Assembly (NCBI GenBank): GCA_964035545.1
Contig: OZ037767.1
Coordinates: forward strand, 26,149,628-26,213,627
Direction of reading: 5' to 3'
Length of the DNA: 64,000 nt
Origin: Bugula neritina
Lineage: Eukaryota; Bryozoa; Gymnolaemata; Cheilostomatida; Bugulidae
Part shown: one piece after another, positions 27,007 to 39,700 of the stretch
Numbering within the stretch: the stretch's first letter is position 1
How the letters are laid out: each line of letters starts with the position of its first letter
Program-made: the position numbers and the translations under genes
Notes under the pieces: generated by a model
Database searches by the model: none
What the model was told of the DNA's origin: nothing
Seen by the model: only the letters and a program-made list of their open reading frames with translations

Positions 27007-28196
27007 TAGTGGGGGTGCCAACATGCAAAAATGGGCGGGTGGAGCACATCAATACTAACCTTTGTTGCTATATATCACTGCAAAGCCAACATTCTACTGA
27101 TCTCAGATCTGCGAGTACCTTTTTTGTATCTGGGGGGGTTCTCTCGTGAGAGGGGTGGATATACAGGGGTTCAGCATTTTTCAAGGGGGGACTATGGAAC
27201 TCTAAATATTTAATTTTCTGAGTAGTTTAAGTTTGACATTAAAAATATTTTCAAGGAATGTTTTACACATATGTAACTTTCTCTAACAGAAGTTTTGACC
27301 AAAAATAAAAAAGTGGGCGGAGCCTATAATATGACAAACTACTTTTTTGCATATACCGGATGTTCTCTAAACTGCTACTTTTCTGTTCTAGCATTTAAAA
27401 TGTTGATTTTTGGTATGAAAATACTCTATTGTGTTCTAATAATGCTCCCCAATTTTTATTACGTTCTGAACTATATAACATCTTTCCCAACCATGACAAA
27501 TAAAAAACATAAAACGGGAGTTATCTCCTCCGTTAAAAATTATTGCATTTCTACCCAATAATTTTGCTCTTTGTTGATAGGAACAACATTAGCATGATAA
27601 AAATGTATTCTTAGTGTATTTATATTAGCTTATTGACTTATTTTAAATAATTGATTACGATCAATACTATTAAGTATTAATATTCAATATTTACTGTATA
27701 AATTGAGTGTCCGCAATAATTAACAGACCACTAATATTCGATTTTTTTATTCATAAGTATAGTAACATAAAATATGGTTCATAAAAAAGTAATATTATGA
27801 TTTCAGCATCACAAGCAATTACTATGCTCTTTTATATCAGATATTGGTAGACATTTGTAATTGTATTTATTTATAAATAAGATAGTATTTAAAATTTTAA
27901 TTTACAATAGATCAAGCTTTATTACAAAGTTTTGTTATCTCTAGCGTTTATATACCAAATTAAATATATTATAATTCTTCATCGGAACTGTGTTTGTTGC
28001 CATCATCATCATAATCAGGCTCTTTGTTTGAAAAAGAAGACTGGCCACTTTTGTTGTTGCAATCGAAACATTCACATAAACTACAGCATTTCATCATCAG
28101 GCGCTTGCATTTGCATGCTTTACTCTTACAGCCTGCTTTTTTGCATTTACATGCTGTTAAAATCACATCTGCGTTGCTCTCAAAATCATATTTTAT
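27007..28196 (+). repeat. Left terminal inverted repeat of 5.19-kb transposon
   Basis: Inverted copy of 31007-32196. It contains the 3' end of the transposase-like gene (minus strand, stop near 27969), so the Cys-rich C-terminal tail of the protein is encoded inside the repeat. Confidence 0.92.
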
Positions 28197-31006
28197 TGGA
28201 GTCAAGTTAGTATCCCAACCATGGTCAAAAATTGGCTGATGAAGTAAAATAGGTGTAAAAGCAAGTTGCCAAAGTGTAACTTGATAATTGGCTCGTTTCA
28301 CGTGATATTCTAGGGAATTCCTACTAGGTGGTAGCTGTGCTTCACTGGAGACATTTTTTAAAGCCAATATTTTATATCTTGCTTCAGTGATATCATCATA
28401 GGCACCATATAGGTTGGAGACAAATCATTCACACTCTAAGTATGTTTCTTCTGATACTGGGGACCAATCATCAGAACCTAAAGACAGATTATAGCTTTCC
28501 TTTTCAAGTACCTCCAAAGCACGCTTTTTAGATATTCGGAAGATAGAACTTACTGAGTCACAACCTGTAAATGCATGGAGTGATAATAGATTCTTGAGAA
28601 ATTTTTGTAGATTTTTTTGGCTGATTCAAAAAGAGATATATATCTTTTGTGACTCCCCATTCCAACGAAGATTACTACATCTTTATTAGCCTGCTCAGTT
28701 AAAACATTACTAAGATGATGTTAAGCGCAATAATAGCAACATCGGTATCTACTGATCTTATTACTACCAAATCACCGTAATCACTCAGTGCATCAGCTGC
28801 ATGAAGGATTAATCTCGTGTCTGCTTCATCATGATTGGATTTCAATTTGTTACAATTTTAACGATAATGGTTTTGCAGAACACAGACTTCTTTGGCGCTA
28901 CACACTAAAAATGTACCAGCTGGAATTTTCTCAATATGTCTACTCCATGCACCTTCACTATGTAATCTACCAACTCATTTTTGTTGTGAATATTGCTCAG
29001 AAAAGCACTCCAGTTTTTGGGAACAGGCAGGTTGTTATGAATAATGGAAATAGAGCACATCTATTGGGCACCCCGTCTAATACGCTCTTGTGCTGTAATT
29101 GATGTTTCAGAATACACGTCAAACACTACATCAACCCTTGTATATCCTTTGCCACATTCAAGAAATATTTCCAACATCTTCAGAGCATAGCTGTAAAAAG
29201 TGCCTGATGTTTTTGTCGAGTGAAGTATGCACATACCATCAAAAATGATCGATTTGTTGGTGGACAGTTGACTATCATCATTGGAGACCCTGTTTCCAAG
29301 ATATTTCTGTTCCAAAATATGCATTAGTTGCGATTTGCATGTTTTTCTCATCTGTCCGTTTTCAGTAAATAGAGCAAGAGGAATGGGACCAATTTCTTTC
29401 TCTAGAACTGTATGCAAATCTTTGGCACTTTTGGCACTTATGAGAAGTTTAGCAAATGATATTTTAGGAACATTTGGTTTAATGGCCGATTGAAGTGATT
29501 TAGCCACAAAGTCAAAGGAAGGGATTTTAAGCCGGTGAATAGCAGTGTAAAATGGTTTTATTGTATTTAAAAGTCTATCTTGAAAAAACTTTTGAGCCAT
29601 TTCTCCTCCCTGAGCCATAGCAGTCACTATTGACAAGGAGGTCTCTGCATCGGGACTTACTCCAGTAGCAATATTAATAAGTTCAGTTGAAGTATTGCTA
29701 AACAACTTAACATCAAACTGCTGCAATGTAAAAAGAATTGCTTGTGTATCAATCTCATCCGTCATAGTTGTAATAATTGTGTCTTCCTTGTGTAGTGTTG
29801 ATGACTGTGAGGCTATTTGGCAAAAATCCTTTTGCAAAGAAAGCAGTTGGGCTCTGATATGACTAGTTAAGAACCATTTTGTCCGAGCTTCTTTATGGTT
29901 GCTAATGCCAATAATGCCTCCAGGTGTTTTACTGTCTCAGTTCAAAGTTTGCTCCAAGACCTGATCTGGAGCCATACCTGCAATTTTTTTTCCTGTCCTG
30001 TTTACGGTGAATGAACCCTTTGCAAACATTCCATAAACTTCTGGAGCAGATTCAGGCAAATTTAGCATATCAATAAGGTATATAGGCAGCCACCTTGAGT
30101 AGTTTGTGCGATCATACGCAAAAAATACTGGTAGCATTGCCTGCATACTGTCCAAATATAATTGCCAGTTGCCACTACGCTCAGCTCGAATAAATCCCAA
30201 CATGGCTTCTACTGCATGAAGGTAGGAATTCCAGAACATTGAAAGGTTAGATTTTAATTTAGTATGAGAATCAAACTTTTTTATAGCAGTAGCAACTTTA
30301 TCTGCAACAGTGGTCCATTCATGCAAGTTATCATCAATAGAAATACGTATTATGAGACTCTAATGGGTCAAACTGATCATTTTATTGAAGCCATTCCGAA
30401 AGAGATTTTAGTCTCTGCCTTGATATTGCCTCATACAAAATCTCGTGTGCCCGTACACCTCTGTTATAATGCTTACCACATAGCACCTGCTTCACTGTAA
30501 CTTCAGAATATATATCACTGTGTACAAGAACTTGGGCGAGGCCGCTTGATTTTACCATTTTGCCAAGTGCTGCCAAGTAATTCATCAAGATATGAAAACC
30601 GCCCATTCGAATTATTGTGTTTGAAAATTCAGTTGGTTTTTTCCATTGAATCTCTTTGGCAATCTTGTAGATAGCTTGGTCAAATGTAATTACTGAATGT
30701 TTCTGATTTAAAACTTTCATAGTTTTCTTTAGCTGCAGAAGGATTGTATAAATTGTTGATGGATCTGTTGATGGTGCATTAATCATTGGGCAATACCCAA
30801 TGACTGATCTTTTATTATCTTCTGTGGCAACCAAATTTCTTACATTAAAGCTACTCCAGCTGGGGCAGTTATGTGTAGAAGGACTTATGTCCAATTGAAA
30901 TAGTTTGATTGGGGCAAGTCTTGCCAATAGCCATGCTGTATTTAGATTACATGAATCCTCAAGTGACTTTTTCATATTCAGCAATGTCTCTTGACTAAGT
31001 TTTGTG
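27969..31006 (-). pseudogene. Transposon-encoded protein with predicted FEN/PIN-like nuclease core and Cys-rich tail, broken
   Basis: Reading leftward from about 31000, fragments at 30382-31006, 29937-30326, 29061-29925, about 28540-28990 and 27969-28540 match one large protein family repeated in many mollusc, cnidarian and fish genomes. Signs of the family are a TFDQAIYKIAKE / RMGGFHILMNYLAA segment, an EAMLGFIRAERSGNW segment, VDVVFDVYSE followed by RRG, HQEEADTRLILHA, VIRSVDTDV and GCDSVSSIF. These acidic motifs in this order resemble the active-site layout of FEN1/XRN-type nucleases; that is my inference. The C-terminus has about ten cysteines in a CKCKKAGCKSKACKCKR pattern, likely a zinc-binding CXC module. 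A TGA just left of 29937, stops near 30360 and frame changes near 29060 and 28740 make the copy inactive. Confidence 0.7.
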
Positions 31007-32196
31007 ATAAAATATGATTTTGAGAGCAACGCAGATGTGATTTTAACAGCATGTAAATGCAAAAAAGCAGGCTGTAAGAGTAAAGCATGCAAATGCAAGC
31101 GCCTGATGATGAAATGCTGTGGTTTATGTGAATGTTTCGATTGCAACAACAAAAGTGGCCAGTCTTCTTTTTCAAACAAAGAGCCTGATTATGATGATGA
31201 TGGCAACAAACACAGTTCCGATGAAGAATTATAATATATTTAATTTGGTATATAAACGCTAGAGATAACAAAACTTTGTAATAAAGCTTGATCTATTGTA
31301 AATTAAAATTTTAAATACTATCTTATTTATAAATAAATACAATTACAAATGTCTACCAATATCTGATATAAAAGAGCATAGTAATTGCTTGTGATGCTGA
31401 AATCATAATATTACTTTTTTATGAACCATATTTTATGTTACTATACTTATGAATAAAAAAATCGAATATTAGTGGTCTGTTAATTATTGCGGACACTCAA
31501 TTTATACAGTAAATATTGAATATTAATACTTAATAGTATTGATCGTAATCAATTATTCAAAATAAGTCAATAAGCTAATATAAATACACTAAGAATACAT
31601 TTTTATCATGCTAATGTTGTTCCTATCAACAAAGAGCAATATTATTGGGTAGAAATGCAATAATTTTTCACAGAGGAGATAACTCCCGTTTTATGTTTTT
31701 TATTTGTCATGGTTGGGAAAGATGTTATATAGTTCAGAACGTAATAAAAATTGGGGAGCATTATTAGAACACAATAGAGTATTTTTATACCAAAAATCAA
31801 CATTTTAAATGCTAGAACAGAAAAGTAGCAGTTTAGAGAATATCCGGTATATGCAAAAAAGTAGTTTGTCATATTATAGGCTCCGCCCACTTTTTTATTT
31901 TTGGTCAAAACTTCTGTTAGAGAAAGTTACATATGTGTACAACATTCCTTGAAAATATTTTTAATGTCAAACTTAAACTACTCAGAAAATTAAATATTTA
32001 GAGTTCCATAGTCCCCCCTTGAAAAATGCTGAACCCCTGTATATCCACCCCTCTCACGAGAGAACCCCCCCAGATACAAAAAAGGTACTCGCAGATCTGA
32101 GATCAGTAGAATGTTGGCTTTGCAGTGATATATAGCAACAAAGGTTAGTATTGATGTGCTCCACCCGCCCATTTTTGCATGTTGGCACCCCCACTA
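31007..32196 (-). repeat. Right terminal inverted repeat of 5.19-kb transposon
   Basis: Inverted copy of 27007-28196. It therefore carries a second, plus-strand copy of the Cys-rich C-terminal tail (31007-31234) that is not attached to any upstream coding region. Confidence 0.92.
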
Positions 32197-32288
32197 TTAA
32201 CAGAGTTCTTCAACAACCAATCAATGTACTTCATGCTGAAAGCTGATGGCACATGGGAGCAAACTACTGCTCCTTCATCTGCTTCCAG
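32197..32288 (+). pseudogene. Orphan NTAN1 exon 9, 3' half (module B)
   Basis: Continues the exon interrupted at 27006, from TEFFNNQSMYF to the GTATGTAAG donor at 32289. Its frame is open. About 60 bases of last-intron sequence follow before a tRNA-like fragment. Confidence 0.9.
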
Positions 32289-32360
32289 GTATGTAAGAGG
32301 TCAGAAGAGTGCTGACTTTGTATACGTGTTGCCACGGATATGAAGTCTAGTTAATAATAC

Positions 32361-32420
32361 TAACACAGAGATTCGAGCCACAGAACTCCGGCTTGCAAGC
32401 AATTACACCACAGGGGATGC
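32361..32420 (-). repeat. Degenerate tRNA-like fragment
   Basis: On the minus strand it contains TGGTGTAAT (A-box-like), the core GCTTGCAAGCC and GGCTCGAATCTC (B-box-like). The same core is in the tRNA-like sequences at 58673 and 62726. Part of the D arm is missing, so it is a pseudogene or the head of a tRNA-derived SINE. Confidence 0.55.
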
Positions 32421-32439
32421 TGGGTTAACTCAGCACTAC

Positions 32440-33870
32440 AATTATTTCTCCTTTAAAGTTAGCAGACGGTCAGCTAGATAGATTTTATGTTTGCATAAAA
32501 GTTTTTAAACTGTTTAATGTTTATATAAACTATTATATAGTAATTAATATTTTGTACGCAGCCAAAGTCGTGGGTGACCTCGACTGCGCTACAAAGATGG
32601 CTGCAAGAAGGATATGAAGGTTGTCGGCATAGATGCAGCATCCTGAGAAGATCTTACATTTGATGGCACGAGTTGGAGAAGCAAACTAAAACACCATCTC
32701 ACATCAGGGGAAAAAACCTCTCAGTGCAGCTGTTGAAAAGGGGGCACACAGAAGGGTTCAGGCTACCTCTGTCAGACCTGAATCTACTTACAAGTGTTAC
32801 CTTTGTAACAAAGACTTCCACTCACTGAGCCAGGGAGATAATCCTGGCTGTTTGTTCAGAACTTTAATGAAAGTATGTGTTAGCTTTTTGTAGTTTATTT
32901 AGCTATTTTTGGGCTTTTTGTTATGTTCTTTTTGTTTGTATAATAAGTGTTCACTTGCTAGGAAGACATTGTAAAGAGCTGGTGTTTGTAAGGGGCATTA
33001 TAATTTTGAAGTTATTGTTTTTGTTGATATTATTTAAAGATTACTTATGTACAGTATGTATTTTTGTACAGGATATAACCATTTTTTGATATTTTGATAG
33101 AATACAAGACCAAGAGTAAACAATAAATACTAAGATTCAGAAAGTTGATCCAGGCTTGTTGCTATGCAACTCACTAAGTCATTTTTGGCACACTCACACA
33201 TTAGTCTGCACAGCCACAGGCACAGCCACAGGCACCACTGCTCAGCCCACTCATAGGGTGCGTTCCGGCAGAGCTAGGTCAAATTCATAAACTTGAATAT
33301 ATCAAAAACTTTCTCTTGATTGAATGCTTAAAATGTGATTAATAATTGCATTCAATTGGCTCTAGTATAATAATAAATGCAAGATTCATAAACAGTATAA
33401 GCGTACTCTTGAGCAACATTTTGCTGTAAGGAAAAGCTATCAGCAAGTGATTTTTTATTCTGTTGGGTCTGCATTAATAATAGTTTTAGCTGGTTAAAGA
33501 AGGTCAACAATGTCAGCTATTTTATAAATAACTATAATCAATATCCTAGATTATCCAGTGTCACTGTAAAACATGTAAATATTTTCTTCTAAAATGAATC
33601 AGTTTCAGGAGAACTGTCAAAACCATAAATTAGCTTTGATATCTTTAGAATTTTAACTGTTTTTACTGTTTTATTTTTTCTAAATTGCATGAGCTGTGAA
33701 ATTTTACGCACAATAAATTAGCATATATATAAACAGTTTCTTAGATACATTTAGTATGCCAATCTATTTTATTATTGCCTTCAACACTATTTTAATATTT
33801 TTGATAAGGTACAATTTTTTTAATAAAAATGAGCCAACTCTGTAGCACTATACATATTATCAACAGTTAT
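32440..33870. repeat. Partial NTAN1 3' module C, split by LINE insertion
   Basis: 32440-32557 and about 33285-33720 follow NTAN1 intron 8. 33735-33870 follows the NTAN1 3' flank, similar to sequence near 23375 and 56345. Exon 9 itself is missing from this module. Confidence 0.65.
32571..32840 (+). mobile_element. 3' end fragment of a non-LTR retrotransposon ORF
   Basis: In one frame with two stops it reads RPRLRYKDGCKKDMKVVGI, then EDLTFDGTSWR, then a CYLCNKDF zinc-knuckle-like tail. This is the usual C-terminal region of a LINE endonuclease-reverse transcriptase common in marine invertebrates. It interrupts NTAN1 intron-8-like sequence between about 32557 and 33285. Confidence 0.65.
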
Positions 33871-34204
33871 TAAAGTCCCTGGTTTGTATTGGATTACGCA
33901 GAGAAAAATATATTCTACAAAACTATGCCAAAATGAATTTACGTTGTGCAAACTTAGAATGAAAAATTCACAAATAAATACTCAGAAGGTGCAAAGAATT
34001 TATCTGCTACGTGCATAGCTTTCAGCATCATTTTCCAATAAAATATTTTTATCTCATAACAATTCTGTAGGCAGTTCTGATAGCTTGCAGCTGATTGCAG
34101 AGGTGCTGGATATTTTTCACCAGCAACTACTTCACAATGCAATTAAAGTATGCAATTCAAAGTACAACTTAATTACGCCTCCATTTTATTATTAGCTAGC
34201 TAGG

Positions 34205-34384
34205 CCAATAAAAACAGGCCTGATATACATGTTCCAAGCAGTTATTGGCTGACTGAGCTAAAACATTTTTTATTGGCTGATCTGTATTTATATCACTGTG
34301 TAAGTGCATGGCTGTATGGTATATATAACTTGACGTACTCAATATTTATTCAAACTCCAGCTAGTGATCAATTAATAGCATCAG
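34205..34384 (+). promoter_or_regulatory. NTAN1 copy 2 promoter and 5' UTR exon
   Basis: CCAAT at 34205-34209, ATTGG at 34244-34248 and 34273-34277 and a TATA-like GTATATATAA near 34320 match copy 1 in order and spacing. The leader exon ends in ATCAG at 34384 before a GTAAAC donor. The second exon begins at 34754 after TTTCAG, and the ATG lies 23 bases into it. Confidence 0.62.
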
Positions 34385-34776
34385 GTAAACTATGTTTTAT
34401 TTTAACTAGCAATTAATATCATACATTTATTTTATAGTACACTTTACTGTTAATAAAAGTTTGCAGCACAAATGTTGGTCTTGTTATCTAATTCACATCA
34501 TAGTTGTTTAAATAATTCTTATTTCTAATCCCATTTATTTTATTTTTTTAAATTGAGGTTTAAATATTTTTTTAAAGTTTTATTGTCACTTGAAATGAAC
34601 AAGTTTTTTTGAAAACTAACGTTTAACTCATTTTAAGCAAATTTTATGCATCATTGTTATTGCTTAATTTGTAATATATAGAAAATTTTATTAATTAAGA
34701 AAGAATAAAAAATTATCACAAAGCATCTTATATAAAATTACTTGTTGTTTCAGTCAGATCCCAACACTGTGCAGCC

Positions 34777-36705
34777 ATGGTACTAATCCTAGGAGGACAG
34801 CGAATTGAAAAGCACGTGTTCCAACACAAAGGCCACATTGTCAAACACCCCTCTACACAGAAGACACTAAGTGTAAGTAAATGTACTGTAGTCGTCTTCT
34901 ACCACTTGGCTCATCTTGACTAGAGAAATCTTATTGCACTGCTAAGCTTCAAAGCAAAAATAACTTAAAACAACATAATTTGTTTTTTGTTTGTTGTAAA
35001 ATTGTATTCAAATAGTGAAACCTTTCGCTTGCATACACGTATCACATAATTTATTTCTAACTTATTTACATGTATGAAGTTTATCTAATTATCTTGAGAG
35101 TTATGGTTGAATTATATTATGCTCATGAACTTCACAGGAAGTGAATGCAGCATACAAAGAGATTTCAGAAACTGTAATTGAACATAATGTTCTGTACGCT
35201 ACTCAAGAGGAGTTTGTGGTGATTGATGAAGCATCTAGAGGTACTTGTATTATAATCTTTAATTTTTATATTATATTATTATATAAAAGTAATATATAGC
35301 ATTTAATGTATGTTACAGTGATGGTAAAATGTGCAGTTTTGTTGGTCAATTATCAGTATAATTACTACTTATATTTATTGTGTTTATTCACAATTCTTTT
35401 ACTCTATATACAAAAATATTCTCTACACTCTATTTGTTTGCTAAGAAATAAATCAGACCCTTTCTGTTGTCAACAATAGGCAACAAATTCAACACTAAGA
35501 CACATCTGCAAAATGACTGCTTAGCAATAACCTTTAACTTTAAGCCCAACTCAGTGATTAAGCTGTGTGATGAATCAGCTAACAAGAGCACGAGATATGA
35601 AAGTCAGCAATAACTTTAGTATGAGTTTTATAAACTGAATAAATAAGATGTGTCCAAGACTATTTTAGCTTTTGGTCTTTTTATTAAATATTATTTTGCT
35701 GCAGCACCACTATTTTTTTTAAAAGTGAATTACTATAAATCGTGTAATAAACTAGCTACCTATTGTTTCATACTACTTTTATTATTGACAGGGTCTATAG
35801 AGTACATAGCTACAGATGAGGCCACCACCTGCCATATTGTTATCTTTGTTCAACCAGGTACAGTGACTATATTCTACTCACTCAACCTGCATCTGTTATA
35901 ATATAATCATATTATTTGTTCTAATTTTTTAAATGTTTGGAACTCAAATGTGCATTTAGTAGCACAAAATGCATGCTGGTAAATCATCATAAATGGTATT
36001 TGTTTGGCATTGCATTAGATACTGTAAAAAAGAAACTTTACATACACACTAATGAGATGTCCACTTGTAATGCACTGTTATGTATAAACAAAATGTACTT
36101 AGAGATCAATTAGCATGTTATACTTTGCTCTGTTAGCTCTCAAGGTTTATGGGCTCGGCCATTTTGATGGGAAGAATAATACTGACCAAGGAATCACTTC
36201 CATGCTGGATGCTATGGACGCTCGCTGTGGAACATCTGGATCTGCCTCAACGTAAGTTTATTCTGTAGTCTGCAACAAATGTATATAATATTGTTGTGAT
36301 CACACTCAATAAACATAAAAGTGTGTGGGAAATTATATTTTGTAAAACCAAACATGCAACCTCAGTTTTTTAAATGAAGCTATCTAGAAAAATGTATAGT
36401 TATAATTATTATTTTTAAATTTCAAGCTCAACAGCCTGTGAATTATGTTACGCATGAACTGTTAATGTAGCATATAAAATACCTGACTGTATGTAAGTAG
36501 GCATAGTTTGTATGTTCTGTAGCTATGATCTTTATATGTATGGTGGATTTGCTGACCCAATGGGAACATCTGCCGAAGTGTCTAAAGAGCTTGCAGGTAA
36601 CTGTATAAATCTATCAAACTTGTATGTGCATTGTACCTGCAGTTTATTTTTTTAAAAAGACTAAGAAAAGTATAGATTATACACAACATTACCTGTTCTA
36701 ATTAA

Positions 36706-36789
<84 letters not shown>

Positions 36790-39700
36790 TAAATGGTATT
36801 GAGTGATATTTGGCCAGCATGCTTTAAGACAGACCAGTTGTTTGGTTGGGTTAATTTGCCTTGACGTAATACCTTGAAGTCTACAAACTGAAAACCCCCT
36901 TTATTCGTAAGCATTATCATTTGCTTTTTTCTGTAAAATAATTGTTATTAATAAAATCGTTCATTAAATATTTCTTTATTTAATATTCATTTAAGAACAT
37001 TATTTATTACATCATTTATAACTATAATAAAATTTAATATAAAATATGTTTTTTATATCATTATTATTAAAGTTATTATTCCATGTAGAGGCCATTACTA
37101 ATGCACCTCAGCAATTCAATATTAAAGCCATGGTGGTTGATGATGAGAACACTGATATTGTGTATGGAGTGCCCTATCCACTCTGGAGAGGAGCAGGTAA
37201 CTCCTACAGAACATGTTTACTTGTCAGATTGCATGCAAAGTTGATGTGTGTATGTGTATGTGTGTGTGTGCTTGTATGTAAACCATATATCATCGCTTCA
37301 CTTTGTATTGCATTTTTTAAAAAAGTCATGTTGACATGAATAAAAGTATTGCATTAACTATGTGTATAAATATTAGACTACTAATGTATACATGCTGTAT
37401 AAGCTATCACTTCTCATGTATTCATAACATCTGTATGTATGCTCCAATACTGTAGCTATCAAGTTTGAGCAAGATATCTCCAACTTTTCTATTTTACGAG
37501 TCAAAGTTACAGCAACTGGAAAAGGACCAATTCAGCCATGTAAGATGGCTCGACTTTTCACTGACGTTGGAACGGTAAATGGAAACTTATGTTTCACTAG
37601 CTTTTCTTTTAAAAGATGTCTTTTTAAATGGAAGCAATTAGACCGCAGTTAGTTGTATCATCTTTAAAGTTCTGGTAACTTGAAGCATAAACTGTATGCT
37701 GTTTTTGAATCTGCGGGTTTAAGGAAGTAAAAATAATTTATTGGCGAAAACCTTATAGACTTTGTTTGTGCATTCATAGGTTTAGTACAAATGGAGAAAT
37801 ATTCAATTTAGAGGCCTAAAGTTACGCCTTGAATAAATGTTATAGAATATAGATAGTAAAACTCATACCTGTTAATTTATTTTGATTTTTATTTTAAAGT
37901 AAGAGTTATGTGTTTTTTCATTTAGATTCACAATGGTTATGATAATGAAAATAAGGTTATGATAATGCGTCCCTTTGGAGTTACAAACCCAGTGGATGAG
38001 ACCCAGATAGTGCAATCAGACGAGTGGATACGAAATGTAAGACTTTACACTTTTTATAGCATTGCCAATGATTATGTAGTGAATATAAATGTTTAACTCC
38101 TCATGCTGTATGTTTTAGTAATTTTTCAATTGCTCGTCATTATACATAACTAGTAGGACTCTATATGTAAAAGTTGAAACACAAAGAGCGGTGATAAAAT
38201 AAATGGATTACAAAGTTTTAAAATATTCTTCCCTGAAAGTTAGCATATGATCAACTACATAGATTTCAAGTTCACATAACAATATTCAAGCTATTTAGTG
38301 TTTATATAAACTAATAGCAAATAATATTGTGTACCTTATAAACTTGACTGTATCTACAATTTTCCCTTAGTTGAATGCTTCAGATGATTCCGATGGAATT
38401 GTCTGCACTTGTGGCTAGTAATAATAAATGTAAGATTTAAAAAGTGCAGTGGGCGTACTCTTGGGCAACACGTTGCTGTAAGGAAAAACTATCTCTAAGC
38501 AAGTTAACATGCTATTGTGTCTGCAAAATAGTGATTTTATCTGGTTAAAAAACAGGTCAGCAATGTCAGCTATGTTATAAATAACCTAAAGGCTATGTTG
38601 CTGTCTCTGTAAAAAAATTTAAATATTCTCCTCTGAAATTAATCGCTTTTTACGGCAAATGTCAAACCATAAATTGGCCTTGTTATTTTTAGAGTTTTAG
38701 TTGATCAGATTACTGTTATATGCGTTTTTTAAACTATGTGGGCTGTGAATTTTTACATCATAACAACTTGCAAGTAACATCTGCTGGTGCAAGCTTGTGG
38801 TTTTGCTTACAATATCACTTGCCACCATTTCACATAAAATATATATGAGCATATTATTGCATTCAGCCTTAGAAAGAAAGAGCAAGGTATACTTTTACTA
38901 ATTATACATATCCACCAATCTTTATGTGGCTATATTTTCATACTAATGTTCTTCATTTACAATGTCATTTTTATAGCTAATTTAAAACATGTCACTAGAT
39001 ATTGTATTTCACTTTGGTACTTTGATATTTTGATACGTAGTACATGGTATAAGTTTTAGAATAATAAGCATATGGTCACATCAAAAAGAAATATCCATTT
39101 CCTTATCTTAGCTGACTTAGGTGAATGCAATACCATAAGCAATTTTGTAGAACATGTCTTCAAGCCCTCCACAGGAACGACTTGGCTTTGAGAAAGCTAC
39201 CCGAGAGGGCCTCGCTTTCCTTCTGAAGTATGAGGACCCCTTAACAGAGTTCTTCAACAACCAATCAATGTACTTCATGCTGAAGGCTGATGGCACATGG
39301 GAGCAAACTACTGCCCCTTCAACTGCTTCCAGGTATGTAAGAGGTCAGAAGAGTGGTGACTTTGTATACGTGTTGCAATGGGTACGCAGCCTAGTAGATA
39401 ATGCTAGTAGTATAATAAGCGCCTCTACGGCTATGGAAGTAAGCATCTCGTATCGGCCAATTTGTCAACATAGCGTAGACTCTATGGCTATGGAAATTAG
39501 CATCTCGTTAACTATGTGACCATTGTATTTGTTATTGATGAATTAGCATTGTAAGCCTTAAAGTTGACAGGTGGTAGCTATTAAATTTAGCTTACGGTGA
39601 ATACACCTTTTAACTAACTACGTAGTCAGAATCTCACGTACTAAAACATTGATCTATGATTAGTTACCCTCGTTATATCACTGTTGTCACTTTGGTAAAT

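Larger units (their letters stand above)
27007..32196 (-). mobile_element. DNA transposon, 5,190 bp, with 1.19-kb terminal inverted repeats and TTA target duplication
   Basis: The ends are TAGTGGGGGTGCCAAC on the left and its reverse complement on the right. The inverted repeats, 27007-28196 and 31007-32196, are almost identical over 1,190 bases. TTA stands on both sides (27004-27006 and 32197-32199), and removing the element plus one TTA restores a continuous NTAN1 exon 9 like that of copy 2. The single coding region is on the minus strand. Near identity of the arms argues for recent insertion, although the coding region is already broken. A TTA duplication is usual for PIF/Harbinger elements, but the encoded protein does not look like a Harbinger transposase. 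Confidence 0.9.

Noticed and set aside
27031-27561. Small frames in the left terminal repeat, repeated at 31642-32172
   Set aside because: They are present only because of the inverted repeat, have no recognisable domain and no coding signature.
28024-28239. Plus-strand frame repeated at both transposon ends
   Set aside because: It is the antisense of the Cys-rich tail, duplicated because it lies in the terminal inverted repeats.
32877-33089. Hydrophobic 70-residue frame
   Set aside because: AT-rich, low-complexity, and inside a LINE-interrupted duplicated intron; no start or splice context supports it.
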